NCBI RefSeq assembly: GCF_018128965.1
Contig: NZ_JAAEDH010000004.1
Span: 62,001 to 126,000 of the forward strand
Source of the DNA: Plastoroseomonas arctica
GTDB lineage: Bacteria; Pseudomonadota; Alphaproteobacteria; Acetobacterales; Acetobacteraceae
Reading direction: 5' to 3'
DNA: 64,000 nt
The position numbers and the translations under genes are program-made. The first letter of the stretch is position 1. The number at the start of each line of letters is the position of its first letter. The notes under the pieces are model-generated. The model was not told where the DNA came from. It saw only the letters and a list, made by a program, of their open reading frames with translations, and made no database searches. Shown one piece after another: positions 45,648 to 56,800 of this stretch.

Positions 45648-45887
45648 ATGACGATGAATTTTTCTGACACGCAGTCGATGATCTTGCTGGCTGCCGCGCA
45701 GCACAAGGCGAGACTGGCCCGAGCGCCGAAGACCCTGCCCGCCGCCCCCTTACTGGTCCTTGCCGTCTACAAGGTGGTTCCGGTGCTACGGCTCGCGGGG
45801 CTCTCGGTGACCTTAGGCATGGCCTTCCTGATCGATATGAGCCTGGCATGTCGGGGTGTGGAGGGAGCTCAGCTTCGTCGGTGCTGA
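45648..45887 (+). CDS. Short DUF3489-like protein, probably degenerate
   Basis: The ATG at 45648 follows GGAGA and opens MTMNFSDTQSMILLAAAQHKA, close to the start of DUF3489 proteins (SDTQ, LL, AAAQ). The next part YKVVPVLRLAGLSV corresponds to the usual KVVAKLIAAGL element, but the linking residues are altered and the usual C-terminal half is missing (79 residues in all). DUF3489 proteins are short, possibly DNA-binding, and are common near mobile elements. Likely a truncated, diverged copy. Confidence 0.45.
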   Translation: MTMNFSDTQSMILLAAAQHKARLARAPKTLPAAPLLVLAVYKVVPVLRLAGLSVTLGMAFLIDMSLACRGVEGAQLRRC

Positions 45888-45955
45888 GGCTCGGACTGAT
45901 CGACTGGCACCGATGCTTGGTGGTGGTGGCGTCCGAGGCCTGACGCCGAGCTTCG

Positions 45956-48181
45956 CTATTCCACCACGATCCGCACCTGGCGCGAGGCCGTCTCCCCTGA
46001 CGGCAGCCGAAGCTGAAATTGATGGATGCCCGGCGTCATCGGCCAGTACACCGGCTCACCTGGATCGGTGATGGCAAACGGTTCGCCATCCACATGCCAG
46101 ACCACCTGCGGCACCGCCAGCCGGACTGCAGCGCGAAGAGTGATACGGTTCAGCCGCGGCAGGGCCTCGGGATTGCGCCAAAATCGGCTGTTGTGCTCGG
46201 GGGAAACCACCGAAAGGCGTTGCACCGGCGAAGCGCGCAGTTCCACATCACCCGGCGGTGTCAGGTCAAACTCGGCTCTCGCACCCAGCGCGTCTTCCGC
46301 CGGCAGCCATTCCAGCAGGGTCGGACCACAGGCGCCGTCATCCGGCCGCCCGGTGCGGGCGCACAGCGCCACAGGTGCGGTCCCATCCGGCGCGGCGAAG
46401 CCGCCGGCGACCAGCGCATCGGCCGAGGTCCCATGCAGGTCGAGCAGGATCGCCTGCGCGATCGCGCCCGCGGCCTGCCCGCCGGTCACACCCAGCATCG
46501 GCCCGGCATCGGCGCGCCCCACCCAGACGCCGACCAGGAACGCGTCGGACCAGGCGACGATCCAGGCATCGCGGTAGCCCTGCGAAGTGCCGGTCTTCAG
46601 CGCCACGGCAAAGGGGTATTCGGTGGTCCCGTGCCGCTGAAAGCTGGGCAGCCGCGCCTGCGGGTCGGCCAGGAACAGCGTCACCTGCCGCGCCGCTGAC
46701 TGCGGCATCAGCCGGCGCGGCGGGGCGACGCGCTGCCCATGATACCAGACCAACTCGCCCAGCACGCCATCCTCGGCCAGGGCGCCATAGGCGCGTACCA
46801 GCCGGTCGAGCCCGGTCGGCAGCGACCCCACGGCCATGGACAGGCCGAAATGCGCGGCCGGGACCTCGCTATCATGCAGGCCCAGTTCGCGCAGCTGCTG
46901 GAAGGCGCTCTCCAGCCCGATGCGGCGCAGCAGGTTTGCGGCGGGGATGTTGCGCGAATTGGCGAGCGCCTGGCGCGGCAGCAACGGCCCCAAAAAACCG
47001 CCATCGGCATTGCCAATACCCAGCGACCGGTCGGGCAGGTCGGCCATGATCTCGTCTGGCCTGAGGACGCCGCGTTGCAGCGCCAGCGCGTAGAGAAACG
47101 GCTTGAGCGTGCTGCCCGGCGAGCGGCTGGCCACGCTGTAGTCGAAGGCGCCGCCCGGCGTCGCCGCGTAGCCGGCGGATCCCAGCGAGGCCAGCACCTC
47201 GCGCGTGCCGCGTGCCACCACCAGCACCGCCACCTGCTGCGCCCCTGCCGGGCGCAGCGCATCCAACCGGGCCTCCGCGAGCCGCGCAACGCGGGCCTGC
47301 AAGCCGAGGTCGACCGTGGTGCGCAGGCGCGCATCCCCGGGGTCGAGGCCGGCGATACCCACACGGTCCACTATCTCGCGCAGCCGCAGCACCAAATGCA
47401 GCGCATCGGGTCGCAGCGGCTGGGCCGGAAGGACGAAGGCGGCAAGCTGGGCCGCGGCGGTGGCGTGTTCCTCGGGCCCGATGGCACCCTGCGCGGCCAG
47501 CAAGGCGAGGGCGCGATGGCCGCGCGCGACCGCGCGCGCGAGCCCCTCCGCGTGCCGGGGATTGTGCAGAGCGGGGGCCTGCGGGATAGCCGACAGCAAC
47601 GCGATCTCGGCCCAGCTCAGGTCGCCCGCGGGCTTGTCGAAGTAGTACCGCGCCGCGTGGCCGATGCCGTGGCTGCCGTTGCCGTAGGGCACGAGCCGCA
47701 GGTACTGCGCCAGCACCGCCTCGCGACCATAGCGCAGCGTCAGGGCGATTGCGGTCCCCGCCTCGACTGCCTTGGCCCAGAGATGACGCGGGCCCGGATC
47801 CTGCATCCGCGCCACCTGCATCGCGATGGTCGAGGCTCCCGAGCGGCGCCCGGCGCCGGTCAGATTGTTCCAGGCTGCGCGCAGCACGGCGGCAGGGTCG
47901 ATGCCGGGGTGGTAGGCAAAGCGCTGATCCTCCAGCGCCAGCATCGCACGCGCCACGCGCTCGGGCGGTGTGACCGGCCAGTAGCCGTACTCCGCCATGC
48001 GGCCGAAGCCCCGCACCTCCCGCTCATGCCCGAGCTGGGTCAGGAAGGCCCCGTGCCGATCGGTCAGGATTGGCGTGGCATCTGGGGCGCGCAACTCCGC
48101 GCGGCGGGCGACCTCGGCGCCGTAGACCGCAAGCAGCAATACGGCCGGCGCCGCCCAGGCGAGGAGGCGCCAGCGCCTCAA
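45956..48181 (-). CDS. pbpC: Penicillin-binding protein 1C
   Basis: The 741-residue protein has one N-terminal membrane anchor (LLAWAAPAVLLLAVYG). A GT51 glycosyltransferase domain carries the catalytic Glu84 in LALEDQRF and SGASTIAMQVARM. The transpeptidase has SxxK Ser357 in PGSTLKPF, NSRNIPAANLL and KTGTSQG. A C-terminal BiPBP_C-like domain follows (LSVVSPEHNSRFW, ITLRAAVRL). PBP1C polymerises and may cross-link peptidoglycan in the periplasm. The start is a TTG whose last bases overlap the alpha-2-macroglobulin stop (TTGA), so it is translationally coupled to it. The pairing of pbpC with a macroglobulin gene is known in many proteobacteria. Confidence 0.96.
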   Translation of the reverse strand: MRRWRLLAWAAPAVLLLAVYGAEVARRAELRAPDATPILTDRHGAFLTQLGHEREVRGFGRMAEYGYWPVTPPERVARAMLALEDQRFAYHPGIDPAAVLRAAWNNLTGAGRRSGASTIAMQVARMQDPGPRHLWAKAVEAGTAIALTLRYGREAVLAQYLRLVPYGNGSHGIGHAARYYFDKPAGDLSWAEIALLSAIPQAPALHNPRHAEGLARAVARGHRALALLAAQGAIGPEEHATAAAQLAAFVLPAQPLRPDALHLVLRLREIVDRVGIAGLDPGDARLRTTVDLGLQARVARLAEARLDALRPAGAQQVAVLVVARGTREVLASLGSAGYAATPGGAFDYSVASRSPGSTLKPFLYALALQRGVLRPDEIMADLPDRSLGIGNADGGFLGPLLPRQALANSRNIPAANLLRRIGLESAFQQLRELGLHDSEVPAAHFGLSMAVGSLPTGLDRLVRAYGALAEDGVLGELVWYHGQRVAPPRRLMPQSAARQVTLFLADPQARLPSFQRHGTTEYPFAVALKTGTSQGYRDAWIVAWSDAFLVGVWVGRADAGPMLGVTGGQAAGAIAQAILLDLHGTSADALVAGGFAAPDGTAPVALCARTGRPDDGACGPTLLEWLPAEDALGARAEFDLTPPGDVELRASPVQRLSVVSPEHNSRFWRNPEALPRLNRITLRAAVRLAVPQVVWHVDGEPFAITDPGEPVYWPMTPGIHQFQLRLPSGETASRQVRIVVE

Positions 48182-51100
48182 GGGGCGATGACCAGCCGCA
48201 GTCCCGCACTCGCTCCATGGACGCCCGCGCGATAGAGCATCTCCACCTCGCCGGGCGGCTGGGTGAAGCTGCCGGCGATGTTGGCGCGCATCCGCAGCGC
48301 GATGCGGTGATTGCCGCTCGGCAGCGTGGTGAACACCGCCGAGAGCCGGTCATCGCCATAGGCCACCCAATCGGGCTGGGTGCGCGCGCCGGGTGACGGC
48401 GTCGCCTCGGCCGGCGCGGTGGCCAGAGCGGGGTTCAACGGCTCCATCCCCGCAGCCATCGGCAAGGTCAGGGCGACGTGGACGCGGTCCTCCGGGTTCA
48501 CCCATTCCGCCACTTCCTCGACAATGTCACCGAGGCTGAGCCGGATTGCGCCGTCGGGGCCAGGGGCGAGGCGCTCGAGTGGCCCACCGCCCGGCGACAC
48601 GCGGAACAGCGCGCGGGTCAGCACGAAGCCCTCCTGTACGGCCGGTGCCTCGGCGCCCGGCTGGACCGGCAGATAGCGCCGCTCTGCGAGCACCAGCACC
48701 GGCACGCCGCCCTGGTTCTCGATGCGCGAGGCCCCGGCGTTGTTGACGGTCCAGCTCATGACCGGCGTGTTCGGGCCGAGTGCCGCAGTCTGCGGCCCTT
48801 GCGGCAACACGACCCGCACCGCTGACGTGCCAGCGTCCGCGCCCCAGCCGGCGGCGAGCGCACGCAGCGCGCCCGCGTCGGCATTGGCATTGCCCCAGCC
48901 ATTCGCGCCGCCCAGGCGCAGCAGCCCGTCCCGCAGCAAGGCGAGGCGCGGCTCCTGCGGCGCCGCACGGCTGACGGCCAGGGTCAGCTCCGCCAAGCCG
49001 CGGGTTTCGGACGGCAGGATCAGGGGATTGCCACCGGTTTCGCTCAGCCCCGCATAGGCCGGCCGGCCATCGCGGTTGAGCACCCGCACCCTGCCCCACA
49101 GCGTCTCCAGCAGCACCGGCAGCATGGCCTGGCTGTCGGGCGGCAGCATGGCGATGGCGGCGGCCGCCTGGGCAAGGGTTTCGGTCGGCATCTGGCCGGC
49201 GCGGCGCGCGAGCTCGGCGGCATAGGCCGGTTCCAGCTTGCCGGCCTCGGCGAGCGCGGAGAGCGCGGCCACCCGTTCGCGCAGTTCCTCGCCGCGCATT
49301 AGCTGCGGGTAGTCCGACCGCAATGCGCGGGTCAGCACCTCGGCGAGGCGGTCGACCATCGGCCGGTCCACCGCCTGCCCGGCCTGCGCGGCGGCGGTCA
49401 GGAAGCGGTAGGCGCTGGCGGTCAGCCAGACGCTGCCGCGCTGGCGGGGCCAGAAGGCGACCAGCCCATCGGCATCGGTTGCCTGCTGGATGGCGCGCTG
49501 GGCGGCCCGCACATCGGCCGCCAGCCGGTCCTGCAATCCGGCCGCGGTCTGCAGCGGCGCGAATGGCGCGAGTGCGACCGAGGCCGCAGCGAGGGCAAGG
49601 CGCTGCTCGGTGCCGCCATAGGGGTTGGCGAGCAAGGCACTCATGCCGCCCAGCAGCCGCGCCACGGCGGCATCGGTGGTCACGCTCAGGCGTCCGGCAT
49701 GGCTGCCCGGGCGTACCGGCTGCGTCGGTGGTGGCCAGACCGCGCTGCCGCCAGGTGCGACCGTGAGAATGACGCGCTCGCGCAGCGGCGGGCGGTCGGG
49801 CTGGATGGGCAAGGTCAGCTCCACCGCATCGCCGGCGCCATCGGCCGTCCGCCGCACAAGGAAGCGCAGCCGCGCCGCATCCGCGCCCGCGGGCGGCACG
49901 GTGACCTGGAAGCCCAGCTGCGCCGGCCGGTTCGGCTGCCACGCGATCGCCTGCGTCGCCGGCCCCGTCAGGGTCAGCCCCTCCGCCGCGAGGCTCGCCT
50001 GCCCGGCCCCTCCCGGCCCCTCGATGATGCGCGCGATCACCGTCGCCTCGAAGCGGTCGCCCGGGCGGAGGAAGCGCGGCAGTGCCGGCTGCGCCACCAG
50101 CGGCTGCCGCACCCGGATCTCTCCGACCCCGAAGCCGAACCGGCTCGGCCCGCTGATCGCCTTGGCACGCAACCGGAACACGGTCAGCGTATCGGGCAGC
50201 CGCACCCGAATGCGCGCCAGCCCGTCGGCGCCTACCCGTACGCGCGGCAGGTACACCGGCACCGGGGTGAAGTTGCGCCGGACCGAGACGTTCTCCTGCG
50301 CCCAGGCCGCCTCGCCCTCGTCGCCGCCGGGGTTTTCGTCCAACGGGATGATGCCGAAGGCCAGGCTGCGTGTGTCCCTTGCCGCCATCCGCGAGGGCCG
50401 GTCCACGACAAAGTTCCGCAAGGGATCCAGCGGTTGTTCGCGCGCCAGGGACAGCACCGCCTGATCGACCAGCCAGAAGGCGGCCTCGCCGGCCACCGGC
50501 CGCCCGGCCTCGTCCGACAGGCGCAGCGCAACCTCCACCTCCTCGCCCGGGCGGGCGGTGGCGGGCACCTGCAGCGCCACCTGCACGCGGTGCTGGACGG
50601 GTGTGACGTTCACCCAGGCCGTCGCCGCCAATGTCACCGGCCGCCCCTGATCGAAGGGGGCCGTGGCCGAGGGCGGCGGCCCAGCCAGCCGGCCGCGCAT
50701 CAGCAGCACATGCACCGCGACGCGCGGCATCTGCTCGCGCCGCACGGTCAGGCTGTAGCGAGCGAAGCCGTTGGTGATATCGACCCAGTCGTAGCGGAAC
50801 CGTCCCTCCGGCTCCTCGATGACGACCAGGGCACGCGCGTTCTGGAACGGGCTCTGGATCAGTACCGTCGCCGTCTCGCCGGGCGCGTGGGCGTCGCGCT
50901 CGACGCTGAGGGTCACGGTCTGCGCGGGTGGGCGGGGCCAGGTGACGGGCGTGTCCCCGGCCATGAACAGATCCACGCGCACGGTTTGCCGGCGGCCCAG
51001 GCGGTCCTCGGCGTCGAGCTGGACGAGGTAGACCCCGGCCTCGTGTGCCTCAAAGCGGAGCGGCGTTGCATCGGCCGCGCTGGTCAGGCTGCGTTCCTCG

Positions 51101-53859
51101 ATGACCTCGTCCACCGTCTCGGTCTCGTAGCGCGCCGCGCCCTGGCTGAAATCGCTGGCCTGAAGGGTGGATATCCAGTTGCGCCGGATCAGCCGTGCCG
51201 TGACCGCGATATCGGGCCGCGCCCGTCCCTCCGCATCGGTCACGATCATCTCGGCATCGATGGCGCCGAGCGAGGCGATGTGTCGCGGCACCTTCAGCCC
51301 CAGCACCAGCGCCGGCAGTGCGACGACCGATTGGGTGCTGCGCACCTGGATGTCGTCATCGCCGGTCACGGTCGCTTCGATCACGTAGCGGCGCGGCTGC
51401 GCGGTCGGCTCCACGCTGGGGTCGAGCACCAGGCGGGCCGTGCCCGCATCATCGGTGCGCGTCTCGCGGTTCAGCACCGGGGAGGAGCGGAATTCCCGCT
51501 GTGCCGAAAAGCGGCTGTCGCTGCTGAACCAGAACCCGTCGCGCGCGGGCGGCGTCCAGGCGTGCGGGAATTGCGTCACGCGCCAGCTCACCGGCCGGTC
51601 CGCGGCCAGGCCGCCGGCGAAATAGCGCGCCAGCAGCTCGACCGAAAAGGGCGCGTCCAGCGGCACCGGCGTGGGCGCGGTCAGCAGCGCCTCGAAGCTC
51701 GGCAGGCGATAGGCCTCCTTCTTGAAGGTGGTCTCGCCGCAGGTCGCACCCTCCGCATTCTCGAACCGCACGGTGTAGTCGCCGGTCGCGTCCGTCTGCT
51801 CCGCGAATAGGTGATGGACGCCGCCGGCATCGGTGGGGGTGACGGGGATCCGCCATTCCTGGTCCGCCGGGCCGGAGATCACCAGCGTGCCGGGCGCGCG
51901 CCAGAACTCCAGCGCGCCGCCGCTGTAGCGACGCACGAAGGCCTGGATATGGACGGGATCCTCTGGCCGGTAGATCGGCCGTTCGGTGAAGACGTGGCAC
52001 AGCAGCTGCGGCGCCGGGCGCCGCTCCGACACATCCTCCTGCGTCCAGCCGAGCCAGCGCCCGCCGCCGGCCGCCCAGTTCCCCTGCGCGTATTGCGGCG
52101 GCGGACGACCCGGGTCGAGCACCAGCGTGTCGTTGCCCTTGAGGATGACGATGCGGCGCAGTTCGCGGCGCAGCGTGTCCGGCCTGCTGCCGGCGGCGGG
52201 CGCGGCCCAGACGAAGCTGCCATCCGCGCCGGTCACGCCGCGCGCCAGCGTCACATAGGCCTCGCCGCGCTGGCCATCGAGCAGGATCTCGGCCCCTTCC
52301 ACGGGCCGCGCGGTGCTGAGCGAGGTGACGTGGAAGCGCACCCGATCCACCTCCTCGACCGTGGTGAGCACCAGGTCCGTCACCTGCACGCGCATCCACC
52401 GTCGCACCCCGCCATCCACCGGGCGAACGCCCACGAGGTAGGCGCCGGGCTGCTGGGCCCCGGCGATCCGGGCGAACATGGGCGCAGCATCGATCCCGAA
52501 CCGCGCCGTGGTTCCGCCGCGCTGGATTGGCAGGTTCACCATCTCCGACACGCCGGGCGAGCCCAGGGCGCGGATGCGCGCGGCCAACGCGGTTCGGCCC
52601 AACGCCGCCGTACCGGCCCAGGGTGTGGGCTCGTTGCCGGACAGCGGCGGCGCCGCGCCATCGTCCGTCTCCAGGCCATTGGCCGGAAACGGCCAGAAGT
52701 CGCGGCCCAGCGGCGGGATGGCGTGGATGCGCAGATCGGCCCGCGCATGGCCCTGGCCACGCAGCGGCAACATCTGCGGGCCGAGCCGTTCGACCAACCC
52801 CTGGCCGGCATCCCAGGCGAGGCTCGGGCGCTCGGCTTCGAAGCTGAAGCGGGTGCCGGCCGCGGCGGTCGCGAGCGCCCGGCCGCGGTTGTCGCGCAGG
52901 CTGCCGGCCTCGATCCGCACCTCGTAGATCGTGTCGGCCCGGAACCGGCCGCCCAGCACCCAGACCGGGCCATTGGCGGCCACCACCGCCAGGTCGTCGA
53001 CCGGCGGCGTGATGCGCACGGCCTGGCGCAGCTGCATGGCATCCACCGCCGCCGGTTCCTCCGAAAAGCGCAAGGTCAGCCCGCGGCGGGACGCGCCGGT
53101 CGGCGTGCATCGCAGCAGCCCATCCTGGGTCTCGCCGGAATAACCGCGGCCGCAGGTGGTGCTGGCCAGGGTGAAGGGCGCGACGCCGCGCAGCCGCAGT
53201 TCGAAGGCGGGATCGTCCAACCCGGGCTCATCCGAAAGCCGCAGCCTCAGTCGCACGACCTGGCCATCGGCGACCGGCCGGTGCAGCACGACAAGGTAGC
53301 TGGCGGGCGCGGCGCGCGTCTGGCGCTCGATCGGGCGGATGGCGAAATCCTGCGCCGTGAGCGTCTGAACCACCGCGCCCCTGACGTCGCGCAGCTCGAT
53401 GCTAAGCAGCCGGGCGAGGGCCGCAGGATCGACCGGATCGGCGAAGGTGAGCGCGATGGTATCGAGGTTGGGCGTACCGAGGCTGGCCGCGTCGGGGCTG
53501 GTGCGCATCGGTGCGGAGAGCAGCGGGACCAGCCGCGTGGTGCGCCCGGCCGCGGTGATGGCGATGCGCTGGAGGGGCTGCCAGGGCTCCGTCGGGCGGA
53601 ACTGAAGGGCGCGCGGGCCCAGCCACTGCCAGGCGCCGGGGATGGCGGGCGCCATGGTGACCAGGCGCTCGGGCACATCCTCCGCCCCGCCCTGGGCCGG
53701 GCCCTGGTCGGTGTCGAACAGCACGGTCACCGCGTCCCACCGTCGCAGGAACCGGTCGGGCACGACGGTCGCGCCATCGGCTCGGGCCAGGCGGTCGAGT
53801 GGTTGGGCGTGGGCCGGCGCGACCGCCAGCAGCGCCAGGCAGAGGATCAGTCGGATCAT
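48178..53859 (-). CDS. Bacterial alpha-2-macroglobulin lacking the thioester cysteine
   Basis: At 1893 residues this has the full bacterial macroglobulin length. A standard signal peptide (LILCLALLAVAPAHA) has no lipobox, unlike most YfhM-type lipoproteins. MG-type domains follow (VFTERPIYRPEDPVHIQAF, the usual macroglobulin motif, about residue 620). The thioester-domain region reads NPYGGTEQRLALA at about residue 1412. The expected YGCxEQ is YGGTEQ, with Gly1416 (codon 49612-49614) in place of Cys; TGC to GGC is one base change. Such proteins are thought to trap proteases in the periplasm. Without the thioester it could work only by conformational trapping. It sits between the giant gene and pbpC. 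Confidence 0.95.
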   Translation of the reverse strand: MIRLILCLALLAVAPAHAQPLDRLARADGATVVPDRFLRRWDAVTVLFDTDQGPAQGGAEDVPERLVTMAPAIPGAWQWLGPRALQFRPTEPWQPLQRIAITAAGRTTRLVPLLSAPMRTSPDAASLGTPNLDTIALTFADPVDPAALARLLSIELRDVRGAVVQTLTAQDFAIRPIERQTRAAPASYLVVLHRPVADGQVVRLRLRLSDEPGLDDPAFELRLRGVAPFTLASTTCGRGYSGETQDGLLRCTPTGASRRGLTLRFSEEPAAVDAMQLRQAVRITPPVDDLAVVAANGPVWVLGGRFRADTIYEVRIEAGSLRDNRGRALATAAAGTRFSFEAERPSLAWDAGQGLVERLGPQMLPLRGQGHARADLRIHAIPPLGRDFWPFPANGLETDDGAAPPLSGNEPTPWAGTAALGRTALAARIRALGSPGVSEMVNLPIQRGGTTARFGIDAAPMFARIAGAQQPGAYLVGVRPVDGGVRRWMRVQVTDLVLTTVEEVDRVRFHVTSLSTARPVEGAEILLDGQRGEAYVTLARGVTGADGSFVWAAPAAGSRPDTLRRELRRIVILKGNDTLVLDPGRPPPQYAQGNWAAGGGRWLGWTQEDVSERRPAPQLLCHVFTERPIYRPEDPVHIQAFVRRYSGGALEFWRAPGTLVISGPADQEWRIPVTPTDAGGVHHLFAEQTDATGDYTVRFENAEGATCGETTFKKEAYRLPSFEALLTAPTPVPLDAPFSVELLARYFAGGLAADRPVSWRVTQFPHAWTPPARDGFWFSSDSRFSAQREFRSSPVLNRETRTDDAGTARLVLDPSVEPTAQPRRYVIEATVTGDDDIQVRSTQSVVALPALVLGLKVPRHIASLGAIDAEMIVTDAEGRARPDIAVTARLIRRNWISTLQASDFSQGAARYETETVDEVIEERSLTSAADATPLRFEAHEAGVYLVQLDAEDRLGRRQTVRVDLFMAGDTPVTWPRPPAQTVTLSVERDAHAPGETATVLIQSPFQNARALVVIEEPEGRFRYDWVDITNGFARYSLTVRREQMPRVAVHVLLMRGRLAGPPPSATAPFDQGRPVTLAATAWVNVTPVQHRVQVALQVPATARPGEEVEVALRLSDEAGRPVAGEAAFWLVDQAVLSLAREQPLDPLRNFVVDRPSRMAARDTRSLAFGIIPLDENPGGDEGEAAWAQENVSVRRNFTPVPVYLPRVRVGADGLARIRVRLPDTLTVFRLRAKAISGPSRFGFGVGEIRVRQPLVAQPALPRFLRPGDRFEATVIARIIEGPGGAGQASLAAEGLTLTGPATQAIAWQPNRPAQLGFQVTVPPAGADAARLRFLVRRTADGAGDAVELTLPIQPDRPPLRERVILTVAPGGSAVWPPPTQPVRPGSHAGRLSVTTDAAVARLLGGMSALLANPYGGTEQRLALAAASVALAPFAPLQTAAGLQDRLAADVRAAQRAIQQATDADGLVAFWPRQRGSVWLTASAYRFLTAAAQAGQAVDRPMVDRLAEVLTRALRSDYPQLMRGEELRERVAALSALAEAGKLEPAYAAELARRAGQMPTETLAQAAAAIAMLPPDSQAMLPVLLETLWGRVRVLNRDGRPAYAGLSETGGNPLILPSETRGLAELTLAVSRAAPQEPRLALLRDGLLRLGGANGWGNANADAGALRALAAGWGADAGTSAVRVVLPQGPQTAALGPNTPVMSWTVNNAGASRIENQGGVPVLVLAERRYLPVQPGAEAPAVQEGFVLTRALFRVSPGGGPLERLAPGPDGAIRLSLGDIVEEVAEWVNPEDRVHVALTLPMAAGMEPLNPALATAPAEATPSPGARTQPDWVAYGDDRLSAVFTTLPSGNHRIALRMRANIAGSFTQPPGEVEMLYRAGVHGASAGLRLVIAP

Positions 53860-53872
53860 CGGTGCTGGATCC

Positions 53873-56800
53873 TCAACGCGTGGCTGCCGGCAACACGCCG
53901 GTCAGGGTCTGGTACTGGCGGGCGATCTCGGCCGGCGGGCCGCTCGGGCGTGGGACCAGGCCCACGATCGCGGGGCGGATCTCGGTGGTCGCGGCATCCG
54001 GCGGCACCCGCGCTTCGATGATGTAGCGCCCGGCCGGGAGGCGGCGCAGCTGGGCCACGCCTTCGCCTGCCGGCGTGCCGTCGGCGGCGAGGATGCGCAC
54101 CGCGACCCGGTCCGGCGCCGCTCGCACGCCCAGGCCAACCATCGCGGCGCGGGCAAGGTCGAAGCCAAATAGCGCGGTGCCGCCGGGTGCCACCAGGACC
54201 GGCTCGCCGATGCCCTCGGCCAAGGTCAGTACCGGTGCGGCGCTGAGCTCCAGCGTGCCGCTCAGCGCGCCGTCCTGCGGCGCCATCAGCCGCAGGGTGG
54301 TGGGGCCGGCCGGCAGGTAGCGCTGGAACTCGGCGCCGGCCGGAAAGACCTCTGGCGGTGCGCCGCCGAGCGCGAGGATCACGGGGCCGGTGCTGCGCGC
54401 CTGGAACAGCACCGGCGCGGCGGGTGCCAGCCGCAACGCCATGGCCGCCCCGGCGAGCGGAAGGTGGCCCACCAGCGGGGCGTCCTGCGGGGCTGCCTCG
54501 GGGAAGGGATCCCCCTCGCCCAGCCAGGCGAGGATCGGCCCCGGCGCATGGTCCAGCACCAGCAGGCCCGGGCCGGACGCACGCAGGTCGGCGCCGCTCC
54601 GCACCGCGCCATCGGCACCGACCAGCTGCACCCGCCCCGCACCAACGACGCGCAGCCGAGTCCCGGGCGATGCCTCCACCGGCAGTGCGACGGAACCCGC
54701 GGCACCGAAGAAGCGGCGCAGCGGCTGGCCCGCCCGCAGCCCTTCGACCGCGCGACCGAGCGCGGCCGCCTGCACCATCGCAGGCGCCGCCTGCGCCGCG
54801 GTATTGACCAGCAGCAGCTCGGTCCAGTCGCCATCGAGCGTCCGGCTGAGCGGTGCGTCCCCGGCCCAGACCGTGACGGCCTCAGCACCGCGCCATCCAA
54901 GCACAGCGGCACCACCGGCGGGCAGATCGAGCCGCAGCCGCTTGGGCCCCGGCGGCAGCAGCAGCGGTTGGGCGGCGTTGCCCGCGAGCGCCGCGCGGAA
55001 GCCATCGCCGATGTCGAGCGGCGGCGCCAGCGCGGGGTTGATCGCCCGCAGCGAGGCGCGGATCGGCCCCGGCCCTGCGGCATTGCGCAGCCGCAGCCAG
55101 GGTCCTTCGGCAAGCGCCAGGCTCGATCCGGGAGCGACGCCCATGCCGCGGCCGGCATCCAACGCCGCGACATCCACGCCGCTCTCGGCCAGCCAGAGCC
55201 GGCCCGGGCCGTCGCCGGCCGGTAGGGTGGCGGTCTGGCCTGCTTCCAGGGTCAGGATCAGCGGCCGCGCGCCGACGATTGCGGCCGTGGCTTGCAACGG
55301 CGCGGCAGCCGGCGCCAACAGCCACAGCCTCTCGGATTGCGGCGCGACGATACCGCCGACCACCGGAGCCAGACCGGTTGCCGCGCTCGCCTGTCGCAAG
55401 CCCTCGCTGTCGAGGGAGACCAGCGCCGATCCGGGCACCGCCACCAGCGCCACATGCAGCCCGTTGCCGAGCTCGGCGGGCACCGGCACCACCTGGCCCA
55501 GCGCCTGGGCAGGCGGCGCGGGGAAGCGCGCCGCGAAGCGGATGGACGCATCGCCGCCATCGACCCGCCAGACCACCGCGCGCAGCACCATGCCCGCCTC
55601 GGCCGGCACCGCTACCACGGCGGACTTGCCGCGCTGGCTGGTGAGCATCTGCCAAGTGCCGTCACTGCCCTGGCGTTCCAGGCTCAGCACCACCTCCTCG
55701 ACCGACTCAGCGGCGGCGAGGACGAGGCTGCCGGGTGGGGGCACCGGCAGGGTCAGGCTGTGCACCCCGGTGGCCTGCAGCACCGTCGCGCCCTCGGCGG
55801 AGGCATGCTGCGCAGGCAGTGATTCCGGCAGCGTCAGCCGTAGGATGCTGCGGGCTGGCTCCGGCCCCTCTTCAGGCTCACCGGGCTCATCGTAGCGCGG
55901 GGACGGGCGCGGCTCGTCGCTCTCCTCGTCGCCATCCTCCGCCTCGGCGGCGCGCCGCAGTCCGGGCGCCGGAACCGCCGGCGACAGGCCCAGCACGTAG
56001 CGCCCCGCGGGCAGCCTGCGGGAGAGGGCGATGTTCCAGTCATCCGCCCGGTCATCCTCTCGAAGCACGACGCGCCCCTCGGCGTCGCGCAGCGTCGCGC
56101 GGATATCCGTCGGGCCGAAGCTGGTGATGTTCACCACCCGCTCGGACTCGATGGCGAAGCCGATGCTGCCGGACGGGTTCACCTCGCGGGGTGCATCGGG
56201 TTGCAGATCGGTACTGGAGAGGATGAGCCGGTAGGGCAGCCGGTCGTTGCGAGCCAAGGCGCGGGCGCTGACGCGGTAGCGCCCCGCGGGGAGCACGCCC
56301 GCGAAATTGCTGCCATCCGCCAGGGCGCCGATCCGTTGCGGCGCATCCAGGCGATGCAGTTCGGCGCCCATCCCCTCGGTGATGGCAAGCGTGATCGGAG
56401 ACGGTCCGAAGAGCGCAAAGTCCCACAGGTCGGGCGTGCGCGGGGCGTCCGGCGCCGCCGGTTCGCGCCATTCATGTACTGCCGCGTTGGCGAAACCCAG
56501 CGCGTGCGGCCCATGCCCTGCGGTCGGCGGTGGATCCCCCAGAGGCGCAAGGCGGGCAACGACCCGGCTCGGCACATCGGCCGGCAGCACCACGAGTCGG
56601 TAGCGACCCGGCGCGAGGTCCTGCTCCGTCCCGTCGAGCGCGCCCGCCGGCAGCAGCGGCCAACCATCCGCATCCTCCAGCCGCGCGGTCACGGCGCGGC
56701 CGAGCGACAGCAGGTCGAGCCGGTAGGTGGCCGCCTCGGTGATGTCGATCGGGATGGTCAGCCCCGCCCCTGCGGGCAGGCTCGCGCGGCTGGTGGCTCC

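Noticed and set aside
49699-51810. About 700-codon open frame opposite the macroglobulin gene
   Set aside because: It lies fully inside a well-supported gene and shows no family motif or ribosome site.
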